A stretch of DNA of 64,000 nucleotides from Nocardia crassostreae. Lineage in GTDB: Bacteria > Actinomycetota > Actinomycetes > Mycobacteriales > Mycobacteriaceae. A program made the translations under genes and the position numbers. Location: NCBI RefSeq assembly GCF_001613405.1, contig NZ_BDCH01000017.1, forward strand, positions 124,001-188,000, read 5' to 3'. The notes under the pieces were generated by a model. That model searched no databases. It was not told the DNA's origin and worked only from the letters and a program-made list of their open reading frames with translations. This document shows, in pieces, positions 8,455 to 17,180 of this stretch (within the stretch, counting starts at the first letter, position 1; every line of letters starts with the position of its first letter).

Positions 8455-9801
8455 TCAGCCGAGGAACCAGCCGGAGGCGCCGACCGGGGTACCGGACTCC
8501 ATGCGCGGAATGTATTGGTCGAAGAAGAGTTTGGCGGTGAGCTCGGCGCGGCTGCGGACGCCGACCTTGCCGAAGACGTTCTTGACGTGGTCGTTGACCG
8601 TATGCGCGGACAGGCGCAGCTGTTTGGCGATCTCGGCGCGGGAGTGGCCGCTGCTGAGCAGGCGGACGATATGGCGTTCGCGGGCGGTGAGCTGATAGGC
8701 GTCGGCAATGAGCTGGGCGATGTCCTGGGGCCGGGTCGGTTCCACGATGACCGAGACGCGGCCGCCGTCGAGGGCCTCGGCGTGCAGGGTGAGCCAGCGA
8801 CCGGTGCGGGTGCGAATGCGCGTGCGGCGCGGGCCGCCGCCGACCTGCCGCGCCAGATGCAGCACGCAGTACGGCACGCCGCTGAAAGCCGCTGTGTCGT
8901 CGTCCATTTCGCTGAGCCAGCGGCGCGCCGCGAGGGTGGTGCTGATCTCCCGGTAGCGGTCGTCGAGCAGGACCAGGCCCGGACCGTCGGCGTGCTGATC
9001 GGCGTCGATCTCGGCGAGCACCAGTTGATGGCGCAGCGCCGCACCGACATCGGCGGTGGCGCGGCCGACCAGTTCGGCGTCGGCTGGGGTGAAATCGGGG
9101 CTGTCGCTGGTGCGCAGCATGATCAGAGCGCCCCACACATCGGCCTTCGAGGTGAACAGCACCCGCATCTCGTCGCGCAGCCCGACGGGCACGAACACCT
9201 CGTTGTAGCGCTGACTACGTTCGAAGCGGCCCTCGGTGACCAGGCCCAGGGCGGCGGTGCGGATCGCGGCATGCGCCATGGCCGGGACCGCGCACAGATC
9301 GTCGCCACGCGCCTCGATCTCCACCAGGCGCGGCGCGAACGCCTCCGGAATGCCCTCGCGATGGAAGCCGCCGGTGGGCAGCAGAGTCGCCGGATCGAGG
9401 GTGATCACACACCAGGAGTCGAACGGCACGGCCGCCCGCACCGCCGCCGCCACCGCCCGCCCCAGCCCGACCGCACCCGGCTCCGCCGCATTCGTCCCGG
9501 CCCCACCCGCATTCGGCCCGGCCGCGCCCGCATTCGTCCCGGGTCCGCCCGCATTGGTCCTGGACCCGGCATTGTGGGATCCAGCGGCCGCATTCGCCCC
9601 AGCCGCGGTGGCATTCGATCCGGCCCTGGCCGCGTTCGGCCCACCACCGACCCCATTCGACGCGCCACCCGCCGGATTCGATCTGGTCCCGGCCGCATTC
9701 GATGCTGGCGCGGCCGGTTCGCGCGGAGTTCCGATCGTGCCGACCCCGCCGCGGCACGCTCGGTCCACCTCGGCGCTCAATCTGCGCAGGACGTCGTCCA
9801 T
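8455..9801 (-). CDS. LuxR family transcriptional regulator with N-terminal heptad linker
   Basis: A 448-residue regulator. The C-terminal ~65 residues are a LuxR/GerE helix-turn-helix ('LTARERHIVRLLSSGHSRAEIAK', then 'SAHTVNDHVKNVFGKVGV') that binds DNA. Residues ~110-310 resemble a GAF-like sensory domain ('VPFDSWCVITLDPATLLPTG'), followed by a PAS-like part. There is no receiver domain, so it is a ligand- or redox-responsive single protein. Residues ~33-109 are a run of Asn-Ala-Gly heptads encoded by a 21-bp minisatellite. The start ATG at 9801 gives 'MDDVLRRLSAEVDR'; upstream reading is antisense to the divergent oxidase gene. The divergent FAD oxidase at 9889 is a natural target, by position. 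Confidence 0.85.
   Translation of the reverse strand: MDDVLRRLSAEVDRACRGGVGTIGTPREPAAPASNAAGTRSNPAGGASNGVGGGPNAARAGSNATAAGANAAAGSHNAGSRTNAGGPGTNAGAAGPNAGGAGTNAAEPGAVGLGRAVAAAVRAAVPFDSWCVITLDPATLLPTGGFHREGIPEAFAPRLVEIEARGDDLCAVPAMAHAAIRTAALGLVTEGRFERSQRYNEVFVPVGLRDEMRVLFTSKADVWGALIMLRTSDSPDFTPADAELVGRATADVGAALRHQLVLAEIDADQHADGPGLVLLDDRYREISTTLAARRWLSEMDDDTAAFSGVPYCVLHLARQVGGGPRRTRIRTRTGRWLTLHAEALDGGRVSVIVEPTRPQDIAQLIADAYQLTARERHIVRLLSSGHSRAEIAKQLRLSAHTVNDHVKNVFGKVGVRSRAELTAKLFFDQYIPRMESGTPVGASGWFLG
9488..9715 (-). repeat. 21-bp degenerate minisatellite inside the LuxR regulator gene
   Basis: The core GCATTCG (top strand) recurs at 9488, 9509, 9530, 9551, 9569, 9590, 9611, 9632, 9653, 9674 and 9695, i.e. 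every 21 bases with one 18-base step. It encodes eleven units of the form N-A/P/G-x-x-x-x-x. Units have diverged but the asparagine is kept. The low-complexity segment sits between the first helix and the sensory domain and is probably an unstructured tether. Confidence 0.85.
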
Positions 9802-9888
9802 GGACCCAGTATGGGCGCGCGCCGGGTCGCGGTAACCCCCTGGAAGTGGGGATGGCCGCTGGCCGGTTGTGCGCGCTGCACTGGATTC

Positions 9889-11277
9889 ATGAACATCTCT
9901 GCAGCTCAGCTCACCGATTTCAGCGGCGTTCTGCTTCGGCCCGGCGATCCCGCCTATGACACCGCGCGGCGGGTGTGGAACGGGGCCATCGATCGGCAGC
10001 CCGCCTTCATCGCCCAGTGCCGGGGTGCGGGCGAGGTAGCGGCGGCGGTGCGGTTCGGGGTGCGGCACGGACTGCCCATCGCGGTGCGCGGGGGCGGGCA
10101 CAATGTGCCCGGGTTCTCGGTGTGCGAGGGCGGGCTGATGATCGATCTGAGCCCCATGAAGGGGATCCGGGTGGATCCGGTGGTGCGGGCCGCGTATGTG
10201 GAGCCGGGGGTGCTGTGGCGCGAATTGGACTCCGCCACAAAGTAATACGGTCTGGCGGTGCCCGGCGGGGAGGTTTCGCACACCGGGGTGGCGGGGCTGA
10301 CCCTGGGCGGGGGCGTCGGCTGGCTGTCCCGCGCGTACGGGTTGACCTGTGACAATCTTCTCGGTGCGGAACTGGTCACGGCGGACGGCGAGATCATTAC
10401 CGTGACCGAGGAATCCGATGCGGAGTTGCTGTGGGGTCTGCGCGGCGGCGGTGGCAATTTCGGCATCGTCACCTCGTTCACCTTGCGCCTCAACGCGATT
10501 CCGGTCCCGATGCTCACCAGCGTGCTGCTGCATCCCTTGGCGCACGCCCGCGACGGCCTCCGGGTGCTCATGGACGTGGCCGCCTCCGCACCCGACGGAC
10601 TGGGCCTGAGCGCCTCCCTCATCACCGCCCCGCCCGCGCCCTGGGTTCCGCCGGAGTTGCAGGGCCGCCCGGCCATGGTCCTCGCCTGCACCTATACCGG
10701 CGACCTTGCCGCGGGCGAGGAGCTGATCCGTCCGCTGCGCGAATTCGCCTCCCCCACTGCCGATCTGACCGGTCCGATGCCCTACACCGTGCTCCAATCC
10801 ATGATCGACGAGGCGGCGCCCGCGGGCCTGTCCTATTACATGCGATCGGAATTCCTCACCCCGCTCGACGCATCCGGCATCGACCGCCTGGTGGCCGCCG
10901 CCGAGCGGTCGACCTCACCGCTGTCGCACGTGCTGGTGCGCATTATGGGCGGCGCGATCGAGCGCGTGCCCGCCGCGGCCACCGCATTCCGCTTCCGGCA
11001 CGCCGCCGCCCTGCTGACCCTGGCGGCGGTCTGGCCGGATCCTGCTGATTCCGTTGCGGCGCAACGGGACTGGGCCAAGTCCGGCTGGGAATCGATGCTG
11101 CCGTGGTCGGCCGGTGGCGCGTATGTCAATCAGCTCAATGACGAGACCGACGAGGGGCTCGATCGCGTCCGGCAGGCGTACGGGCCCGCGACCTGGAATC
11201 GCCTGGTGGCCCTCAAACGCCGCATGGACGCCGACAATGTCTTCCACCTCAATCAGAATGTCCCGCCGCTGTCCTGA
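9889..11277 (+). pseudogene. FAD-linked oxidoreductase (BBE-like), interrupted by an in-frame TAA
   Basis: Flavoenzyme of the berberine-bridge/6-hydroxy-D-nicotine oxidase group (PCMH-type FAD domain). The FAD-binding segments are present: 'AVRGGGHNVPGFSVCEGG' with the His that usually carries FAD covalently, 'GLTLGGGVGWLSRAYGL' and 'LRGGGGNFGIVTSF'. The C-terminal berberine-bridge motif 'NQLNDETDEG' and 'HLNQNVPP' close the protein. A TAA at 10243-10245 cuts the frame between 'WRELDSATK' and 'YGLAVPGGEVSHTG'; nothing else is wrong, and the full length would be 463 codons, normal for the family. It could be a point mutation in a former sense codon. It is divergent from the LuxR regulator and overlaps the convergent AI-2E gene by 29 bp. 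Confidence 0.85.
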
Positions 11278-12361
11278 CCTCCGGGTCGGGCGCGCTGATC
11301 AGGGTGTCGACCCAGCGGGTGGCCGGGTCGATATCCAGTAGCACGGCCTTGACCAGCAGGGTGAGCGGCACGGCCAGAATCGCGCCGAGCGCGCCCAGGA
11401 TCGAGGACCAGACGATGAGCGACAGGAAGGTGGCGGTGACATTCAGCCCGACCGCATTGCCGACGAATTTGGGCTGGATGATCGACTGCAGCACGAAATT
11501 GATGACCGAGTAGAGCACGATCACCCAGATCATCTGTCCCACACCGCCGGACAGCAGCGCCAGCAGCGCGGGCGGCACCAGTCCGATGAGGAAGCCGATA
11601 TTCGGAATGTAGTTGGTGATGAACGACAGCAGCGCCCACAGCACCGGCAGCGGGACGCCCATGAGCCACAGCACGCCGCCGTCGAGCACCACGACGAGCA
11701 GGCCGAAGACGGTGGTGACCACCAGGTAGGTGCGCGTGCCCTCGGCGAAAGTGGTGAACGCATAGGCGATTTCGGGCCGCGCCCGGCCGATGATGTCGAG
11801 TTTGCGGCCGATGGTCATACCGTCGATGGCCATGAACAGCAGCAGCGCCAGCACGAACAGCAGGTTGGAGAAGACGCCGAGCAGACCGGTCAGTACCGAC
11901 TCCAGCAGGCCGACCAGTTTGCCGAGATCGAGTCCGCTGAGGGCATTGCGGATCTGGTCGCCGCTCACCCCGAGATCGGCCAGCAGGCGGCGCACACCGT
12001 CCAGCAGCTCGTTCAATCGGTCCGTGTAGCCGGGCAATTCGGTGGCGAGCTGGGCAATGGACACCACCAGCAGCACCGCCATGCCCAGCAGAATGGTGGT
12101 CACCGCGATGACCGCCAGCACCATGCCGAGCCAGGCGGGCAGTCCGCGCCGCTGCGCCCAGGTCTGAATGGGCTGCACGGCAATGGTCAGCATGAGCGCC
12201 AGGAATACCGGACCGAGCAATCCGGCAGAGAACTTCATTCCGGCAATGGCGATGACGGCGGCCGCCGCCGCGAGCAGGACGATGAGGCCGCGCGGTATGG
12301 CCCACGGGGTCTCGGCCAGGGTGGGCACCGGTCCGGTCCGAGCTGACGGTGTACGACGCAT
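11249..12361 (-). CDS. AI-2E family transporter (YdiK/PerM type)
   Basis: A 370-residue membrane protein of PF01594. The two N-terminal helices ('GLIVLLAAAAAVIAIAGMKF', 'LGPVFLALMLTIAVQPI'), a soluble loop with 'LSGLDLGKLVGLLESV', and the conserved C-terminal block 'SFITNYIPNIGFLIG', 'LQSIIQPKFVGNAVGL' and 'LGAILAVPLTLLVKA' are all present. Members export signalling molecules or ions (AI-2 in E. coli TqsA, Na+/H+ in others); the substrate here is unknown. ATG 12361 was chosen over 12394 because GAAGAGGGG sits just upstream. Confidence 0.88.
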   Translation of the reverse strand: MRRTPSARTGPVPTLAETPWAIPRGLIVLLAAAAAVIAIAGMKFSAGLLGPVFLALMLTIAVQPIQTWAQRRGLPAWLGMVLAVIAVTTILLGMAVLLVVSIAQLATELPGYTDRLNELLDGVRRLLADLGVSGDQIRNALSGLDLGKLVGLLESVLTGLLGVFSNLLFVLALLLFMAIDGMTIGRKLDIIGRARPEIAYAFTTFAEGTRTYLVVTTVFGLLVVVLDGGVLWLMGVPLPVLWALLSFITNYIPNIGFLIGLVPPALLALLSGGVGQMIWVIVLYSVINFVLQSIIQPKFVGNAVGLNVTATFLSLIVWSSILGALGAILAVPLTLLVKAVLLDIDPATRWVDTLISAPDPEVRTAAGHSD

Positions 12362-12482
12362 CGACCCCTCTTCTCTACGGCGAAACCGCAACATAACGCC
12401 GACCGGCCGGTGTTTGTGCGACCTGCGAGCGGTGCCGAAACGTGTCGCGGCGGGAACGGCTTTCGCCTCTAGACTGGGGGCC

Positions 12483-12824
12483 GTGCGTTATCGACGGCTG
12501 ATTGCCATTTCATCGTTCGCCCTGCTCGCGCCGCTCGGCGTGGCCGCGTGCTCCGCGGAAGGGCCGGGCTCCAAGTCCGAGTGCACCGTCAGCGGCTGCA
12601 CCGTGACCTTCGACCGCGGCGTGGACGCCAAGGCCAGCATTCTCGGCATCGAGGCGCAACTGGTTGCCGTGAACGGCAACAATGTGACGCTGAAGGTGGC
12701 CGGGCAGGAGGTCAGCGTGCCGGTCGGCCAGACCCAGCCCGCCGACGGCATGAATGTGACGGTGCAGGAGGTCACGGCCGACCAGGTCGTGGTCAAGATC
12801 GCCACCGGCATTCAGACCAACTGA
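12483..12824 (+). CDS. Small putative lipoprotein
   Basis: A 113-residue protein beginning with a GTG. The first 22 residues are a lipoprotein signal ('VRYRRLIAISSFALLAPLGV') ending in the lipobox VAAC, so Cys would be acylated and the protein anchored at the outer face of the membrane. The mature part is a short beta-rich domain ('CTVTFDRGVDAKASILGIE', 'VNGNNVTLKVAGQEVSVPV'). I do not recognise the family; similar short lipoproteins are found in Nocardia and Rhodococcus. It converges with the beta-helix gene, with 7 bp between stop codons. Confidence 0.75.
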   Translation: MRYRRLIAISSFALLAPLGVAACSAEGPGSKSECTVSGCTVTFDRGVDAKASILGIEAQLVAVNGNNVTLKVAGQEVSVPVGQTQPADGMNVTVQEVTADQVVVKIATGIQTN

Positions 12825-12831
12825 CCGTCGC

Positions 12832-14466
12832 TCACCCGCAGAAGGCTGGGATCCCGGATAGATCGGTCCGGGAATGCGCTTCGGCCAGGCAGCCCACTGC
12901 CGCGCCGTCGAGTGTTCCCGGCCCGAATTCCAGGGCCGCGTCGGCGATCGCGCCGCCGCTGCTGCTGGTGTGGATGAGCCGCTGCCGGGCCCCGGTGATG
13001 GCGGTGCGCTCGACGGTGCCGCGCAGGACCGCGGTATCGCCGATATTCACGATATTGATGCCGTTGGCGGCCACCCCGTCGATGGTGGTGTCGCGAATAT
13101 CGAAGGCCAGCCGGGCGGTGGACGGGCCCGCGCCGCTGGGCGTGTAGGCAATGAGCCCGATGCCGTCGGCGGCGCACTGTCCGAAATCGGAATCGGCAAT
13201 GGTCAACTCGGTCGCGCCGGACCGGCCCATATTCGTGGTCACCACGCAGCTGCCGAGATTGGCGGGCACCACCGGGTTGAGCAGCGCACCGGCCGGGAAT
13301 TCGGAGTGGTGCGCACTGACATCGGTCAAGGTGAGCGCCATGCGCGCGCCCTCGGTGCTCAGGTTGTAGTTCTCGATGATGTCGCCTTCGACGGTGTCGA
13401 AGCTGCTGTCGGTCACGGTGACCCGGCTGTCCGGGGTGCCGCTGGTGCTCACGTATTCCAGGCCGTTGGCCGAGAAGTTCCCGTAGCCATTGCGGAAGCG
13501 GTTGTCCGCGATGGTGACATCCATGCGCGCCTGCCCGAGCGCATTGACGAAAATGCCCTCGCTGTCGGCCAGCTTGTTGAGGATCGTGGTGGACAGCGGC
13601 GCGATCTCGGTCTGGGAATTGCCGGTCAGCTCGGCGGTGAGCCGGGCGGAATCACCGGCCTGCAGGCCCGCCGCCAGCACCGACAGTTTGACCAGGCCCA
13701 GATTGATATTCCGCGTCGAGTTCCCGGCGAGCCGGGCGGTGACGCGGCTGGCGCCGTGCGCGCGCAGATCGATGCCGTCGCCGCAGGCGGTGTCGTGGAC
13801 GTCATTGCCCTCGATCCGCACGGTCGTGGCCGCCGCCGAGTAGTCGGTCATGATGGCCGCCCACCCGTTGTTTAGGGTGATGAAGTTCGGCAGCGGCGGC
13901 GCGGACACCCCGAGCGGCAGGGTGGGCGGCAGCGTGAAGGGGCCGATCATGAAGCCGTCCGCGCACTGCCGATTCGTCTGGGAGACATCGTTTCCGCTGA
14001 TCACCACATCGGCGGCATCGTGGCCGTAGATACCGCCGCGCTGCGCTCCGGCAATGACCAGATTGCTGACCTCGACACCGTTCGCCAGCCGGACCGCATC
14101 GCCGTCGTGATTGCCGGTGGTATTGGTGATCCGCGGCAGCGCGCTGCCGCCCGGTGCGCCGATCACCGCCGGACCGCCGCCGATCAGGCGTTGTCCGGGT
14201 TTGAGGGCGATGCCGCCGTCCAGGGCGGGCGCGGTCGGCGCGACCGGCTGCACGACAATGGTGTCGCCCTCGCGGGATGCGGCCTCGGCTCGGGCCAGGG
14301 AATCGAAGGGTGATTCGGCGCTCCCGGCGCCACCGGCGGGCGCGGTGGCGCTCACATACCAGGTGGTCGAATCCGGCTGGGCCGCAGCGGTTGCCATGGA
14401 GTGACTCCCGCAGACGATCAGCGCGAGCAACAGTGCCGCGCCGCGACCGGGACTAACAGTATTCAT
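12832..14466 (-). CDS. Secreted right-handed parallel beta-helix protein
   Basis: A 544-residue exported protein. Residues 1-30 are a signal peptide ('GAALLLALIVCGSHSMATAA'). The mature part opens with 'TWYVSATAPAGGAGSAESP' and 'REGDTIVVQP', the entrance to pectate-lyase-like beta-helices, and continues with many short rungs such as 'GVEVSNLVIAGAQRGGIYG', 'VTARLAGNSTRNINLGL' and 'VTIADNRFRNGYGNF'. Such proteins are polysaccharide lyases, hydrolases or surface adhesins; catalytic residues cannot be assigned by eye. ATG 14466 was chosen for its GGAG site and because the upstream frame is low-complexity. A single gene, with a convergent lipoprotein downstream. Confidence 0.78.
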   Translation of the reverse strand: MNTVSPGRGAALLLALIVCGSHSMATAAAQPDSTTWYVSATAPAGGAGSAESPFDSLARAEAASREGDTIVVQPVAPTAPALDGGIALKPGQRLIGGGPAVIGAPGGSALPRITNTTGNHDGDAVRLANGVEVSNLVIAGAQRGGIYGHDAADVVISGNDVSQTNRQCADGFMIGPFTLPPTLPLGVSAPPLPNFITLNNGWAAIMTDYSAAATTVRIEGNDVHDTACGDGIDLRAHGASRVTARLAGNSTRNINLGLVKLSVLAAGLQAGDSARLTAELTGNSQTEIAPLSTTILNKLADSEGIFVNALGQARMDVTIADNRFRNGYGNFSANGLEYVSTSGTPDSRVTVTDSSFDTVEGDIIENYNLSTEGARMALTLTDVSAHHSEFPAGALLNPVVPANLGSCVVTTNMGRSGATELTIADSDFGQCAADGIGLIAYTPSGAGPSTARLAFDIRDTTIDGVAANGINIVNIGDTAVLRGTVERTAITGARQRLIHTSSSGGAIADAALEFGPGTLDGAAVGCLAEAHSRTDLSGIPAFCG

Positions 14467-14610
14467 AATGCTCCGAGGAGTGCGGGAATGCCGTGACAAG
14501 CACCCTGCCAGGCCACCTCGAAGCCCGTCCATCCGGCAAAATGCCAGGAAAAAGGCGGTGCCGCTGGCTGTCTGCACAACCTGGGCACGATCCGGTCGGA
14601 CGGTTCGTTC

Positions 14611-14898
14611 CTAGAGTTCGTCGGTGCTGGGCTTCCAGTCCGGCAACGGCTCGGGCATCTCCTCCAACGCTGCCAGTTGCAGGTGAATGAAGGCGGCTAT
14701 GCGGTGTCTGGCGGAGGATGGCAGCCGCGCGATATCGGCCTCTGCCAGCGGATTCTCACCGAATGACGGCGGGGGTCCGGGATCGAGCTGGGCATCTGCT
14801 TCGCTCACCCCGGGAACGACTTCCAAATGGGGCCGCTGTGCTTGATTCGAATGCTCGGGGTCATCCGGATCGACGGCGGCGAAGGCGGTTCGCACCAT
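14611..14898 (-). CDS. Hypothetical protein
   Basis: A 95-residue acidic soluble protein ('MVRTAFAAVDPDDPEH' to 'LPDWKPSTDEL'). The C-terminal half ('DIARLPSSARHRIAAFIHLQLAALEEMPEP') is one long helix, and the N-terminal half is Pro/Asp-rich and probably disordered. Not recognised. The start may instead be GTG 14928, which would add ten residues; neither has a convincing ribosome-binding site. It lies between the beta-helix gene and the LysR gene on the same strand. Confidence 0.55.
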   Translation of the reverse strand: MVRTAFAAVDPDDPEHSNQAQRPHLEVVPGVSEADAQLDPGPPPSFGENPLAEADIARLPSSARHRIAAFIHLQLAALEEMPEPLPDWKPSTDEL

Positions 14899-14972
14899 GT
14901 CTGGACCATAACCCCTCGAAACACTCACGCGGGAGCCGTTGGCGCAGTTGAGCCTTCAAGGAGAGATCGTGG

Positions 14973-15881
14973 TCACAGCGGACGTCGGGCGATAGCGTAC
15001 AGGTCGCGCGCCGGACCTGTGGGGCGCTGCCCTTTCGGCCATATGGCGCGCAAGGCGCGGTCCAGATCCAGCCCCATTACGTGCGGCGACACCAGCAAGC
15101 CCTCGGCGAGTTCATTGGCAACGGCGAGCGAGCTGAGCACCGCGGGGCCGATGCCCCCGGCGACCGCGGTCTTGATGGCGGTCGTGGAAGACAGTTCCAG
15201 CACCACGTTCGGCCGCCAGTCCGGCAACTCCCGGGTCATCGCCCGCTCGAACGAGATCCGGGTGCCCGAGCCGGACTCCCGGCAGATGAGCGGCGTGGCC
15301 GCCAGTTCGGCAATGCTGATCTCGGGCCGCCGCGCCCATTTGTGCTCCGGCGGCACCACCACGACCAGCCGGTCCCGCGCCACGATATGACTCTCGAGAT
15401 CGCGCGGAACCTGCGGACTCTCCACGAATCCGATTCCGGCGCGCCCGTCCAGCACGGCCCGCGCGACCTCCGCCGAATTCCCGGACTCCAGCGCGATCGA
15501 GGTATCCGGCACCCGCGCCCGCAACCCCATCAGCCACTTCGGGAACAGATACTCCGCAATCGTCTGGCTGGCCGCCACCCGCAATCGCGAATCCCGCTGC
15601 GCCCGCAGGGTGTCGATGCCCGCATCGAGGCGCGCCGCCGCATCCACGACATCCCGCGCCCACTCCGCGATCAGCGAGCCCGCCGCCGTCGGGCGCGATC
15701 CCAGCGTGGTCCGCTCCAACACCGGAACGCCGACCAGTTGCTCCAGGTAGCGAATGCGCGAACTGGCCGACGGCTGACTGATCGCATGCGCCTTCGCCGC
15801 CCGCCCGAGACTCCCCAATTCGATGACCGACAGCAGCAGATCGAGCGCGGCCAGGTCCGGGACCCGAGGCGACAACGTCAT
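14973..15881 (-). CDS. LysR family transcriptional regulator
   Basis: A 302-residue LysR protein. Residues ~8-65 form the winged helix-turn-helix ('LLLSVIELGSLGRAAKAHA', 'ISQPSASSRIRYLEQLVGV'). The rest is the periplasmic-binding-like effector domain ('LRVAASQTIAEYLFPKWLMG', then 'AGIGFVESPQVPRDLESH'), which binds a small inducer. It resembles the CysL/CbbR-type group but no specific target is visible. The gene starts 9 bp after the PhnZ-like gene on the same strand, so both are likely cotranscribed and the regulator may sense that enzyme's substrate or product. Confidence 0.88.
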   Translation of the reverse strand: MTLSPRVPDLAALDLLLSVIELGSLGRAAKAHAISQPSASSRIRYLEQLVGVPVLERTTLGSRPTAAGSLIAEWARDVVDAAARLDAGIDTLRAQRDSRLRVAASQTIAEYLFPKWLMGLRARVPDTSIALESGNSAEVARAVLDGRAGIGFVESPQVPRDLESHIVARDRLVVVVPPEHKWARRPEISIAELAATPLICRESGSGTRISFERAMTRELPDWRPNVVLELSSTTAIKTAVAGGIGPAVLSSLAVANELAEGLLVSPHVMGLDLDRALRAIWPKGQRPTGPARDLYAIARRPL

Positions 15882-15890
15882 AGACGCATC

Positions 15891-16442
15891 CTATGCCCCC
15901 GCCACTCGCGTGATGACCGGGAGCCAGGTGGACAAGGGGTGGACCTCGAGCCCGACGACCTTGCCCGCATCGTCGGCGCGGCGCAGCGCGATGGCGGCGT
16001 GGAAGTCCGGGTCGGCTTCGAATTCGGCGATCTCCGCGGCGGACATGGGGCCGCCCTGGGCCACGAGGGTGCGTTTGCTGGAGTCGGAGAGGGAATCCGC
16101 GTGCACCGAATCCGTCGCGGCCAGATAGCGTTTCGCGGTCACGTGCAGTTCGATCAGGCGGGCCACCCGGGGGCCGAGCAACGCGCGCACCGCGTCCGCG
16201 CCGTGGCGGCCGTGCCCGGCGTCGTCGCCGGGGACCAGGACATGGCCGATATCGTGCACCAGGCCCGCCACCTGGAGTTCGGCGTCCTCGGGGAAGTCGC
16301 GGCGGAGCAGTTCGGCGCACTGGCTGTCGTGGTCGAGGATGTCGACCGGGTCGCCGCTGCGGTCGGGCATATCCCAGGCGTCTTCGCAAGCGGCCAGCAA
16401 AGTCATGAGTTCGTCGATGGTCGCGACTGGTTGCACAGACAT
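15891..16442 (-). CDS. HD-domain protein of the PhnZ/TmpB mixed-valence diiron oxygenase group
   Basis: A 183-residue HD-domain protein. Candidate metal ligands are His38, His63-Asp64 ('LVHDIGH'), His80, His100 and Asp158, with a Lys at 104 in 'HVTAKRYL'. The spacing His-x3-Lys and the following 'ALQGGPMS'-like block (here 'LVAQGGPMSAAEIAEFE') and 'LRRADDAGK' match PhnZ, which cleaves (R)-2-amino-1-hydroxyethylphosphonate with O2, rather than HD phosphohydrolases. The partner alpha-ketoglutarate enzyme PhnY/TmpA is not in the window, so the substrate is open: phosphonate or trimethylaminophosphonate breakdown is an inference. Same operon as the LysR regulator. Confidence 0.75.
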   Translation of the reverse strand: MSVQPVATIDELMTLLAACEDAWDMPDRSGDPVDILDHDSQCAELLRRDFPEDAELQVAGLVHDIGHVLVPGDDAGHGRHGADAVRALLGPRVARLIELHVTAKRYLAATDSVHADSLSDSSKRTLVAQGGPMSAAEIAEFEADPDFHAAIALRRADDAGKVVGLEVHPLSTWLPVITRVAGA

Positions 16443-16498
16443 GTCCGCACCTTACGGGCCGACGGTGAACCGACAGTTAACAGTGAAATGCCCAGGGC

Positions 16499-17146
16499 TC
16501 ACGCCAATCCGGCGCGGTGCACCAGGATGGCGAGCTGGGTGCGGTTCTCCAGGTCGAGTTTGGCGATGATGCGGCTGACGTGGACCTTCACGGTGGACTC
16601 GCTCATATGCAGGGTGCGGGCGATATCGGCATTGGCCGCGCCGGTGGCCACGGCGAGGGCGACCTCGCGTTCGCGGTCGGTGAGCAGCTCGAGCCGGGCC
16701 CGCGCTTCGGGCTGCTGGGAGCCGGGGCTCGTGGCGAACGCGGTCAGCATGCGCTTGGTGACGGACGGCGCGAGAATAGCCTCGCCGCGCGACACCACCT
16801 CGACCCCGTGCGCGAGTTCACGCGGCGGAGTGTCCTTCAACAGAAATCCGGCGGCCCCGGCTTCCAAAGCGGCATAGACGTATTCGTCGAGCCCGAAGGT
16901 GGTGAGCACCACGACGGCGGGTGGATCCGGCAGCGCCCGCACCCGCCGCGTGACCTCCAGCCCGTCCACATGCGGCATGCGGATGTCTGTGACCACCACA
17001 TCCGGCCGATGCTTCTGCACCAGTTCGACGGCATTGCGCCCATCCACATCCTGGGCGACCACCTCGATTCCGCCTCCGGCCTCCAGAATCATGGCGATCC
17101 CGGACCGCACCAGCTCCTCGTCGTCGAGCAGCACCACCCGAATCAC
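16499..17146 (-). CDS. NarL/LuxR family response regulator
   Basis: A 215-residue response regulator. The receiver domain (residues ~1-120) has the acidic pair 'LLDDEE', the phospho-acceptor Asp in 'VVVTDIRMPHVDG' and the conserved Lys in 'FLLKDTPP'. The C-terminal helix-turn-helix is 'LLTDREREVALAVATGAAN' then 'SESTVKVHVSRIIAKL'. GTG 17146 has a strong GGAGGAGG site, which decides the start. The cognate kinase lies just upstream at 17181-18389 with a 34-bp gap. Together with the ABC exporter it forms a four-gene unit, and the regulator probably controls that exporter. Confidence 0.92.
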   Translation of the reverse strand: MIRVVLLDDEELVRSGIAMILEAGGGIEVVAQDVDGRNAVELVQKHRPDVVVTDIRMPHVDGLEVTRRVRALPDPPAVVVLTTFGLDEYVYAALEAGAAGFLLKDTPPRELAHGVEVVSRGEAILAPSVTKRMLTAFATSPGSQQPEARARLELLTDREREVALAVATGAANADIARTLHMSESTVKVHVSRIIAKLDLENRTQLAILVHRAGLA

Positions 17147-17180
17147 GAATCCTCCTCCACCACGACCACTCCCAATGAAG

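Noticed and set aside
9488..9715. Regularly spaced repeats resembling a CRISPR array
   Set aside because: The period is 21 bp without unique spacers and the repeats are in frame in a protein, so it is a coding minisatellite.
8515..10245. A 576-residue plus-strand frame spanning the LuxR gene
   Set aside because: Only the part after 9889 is real (FAD oxidase N-terminus); the upstream part is antisense to the regulator and includes the minisatellite read as Arg/Pro repeats.
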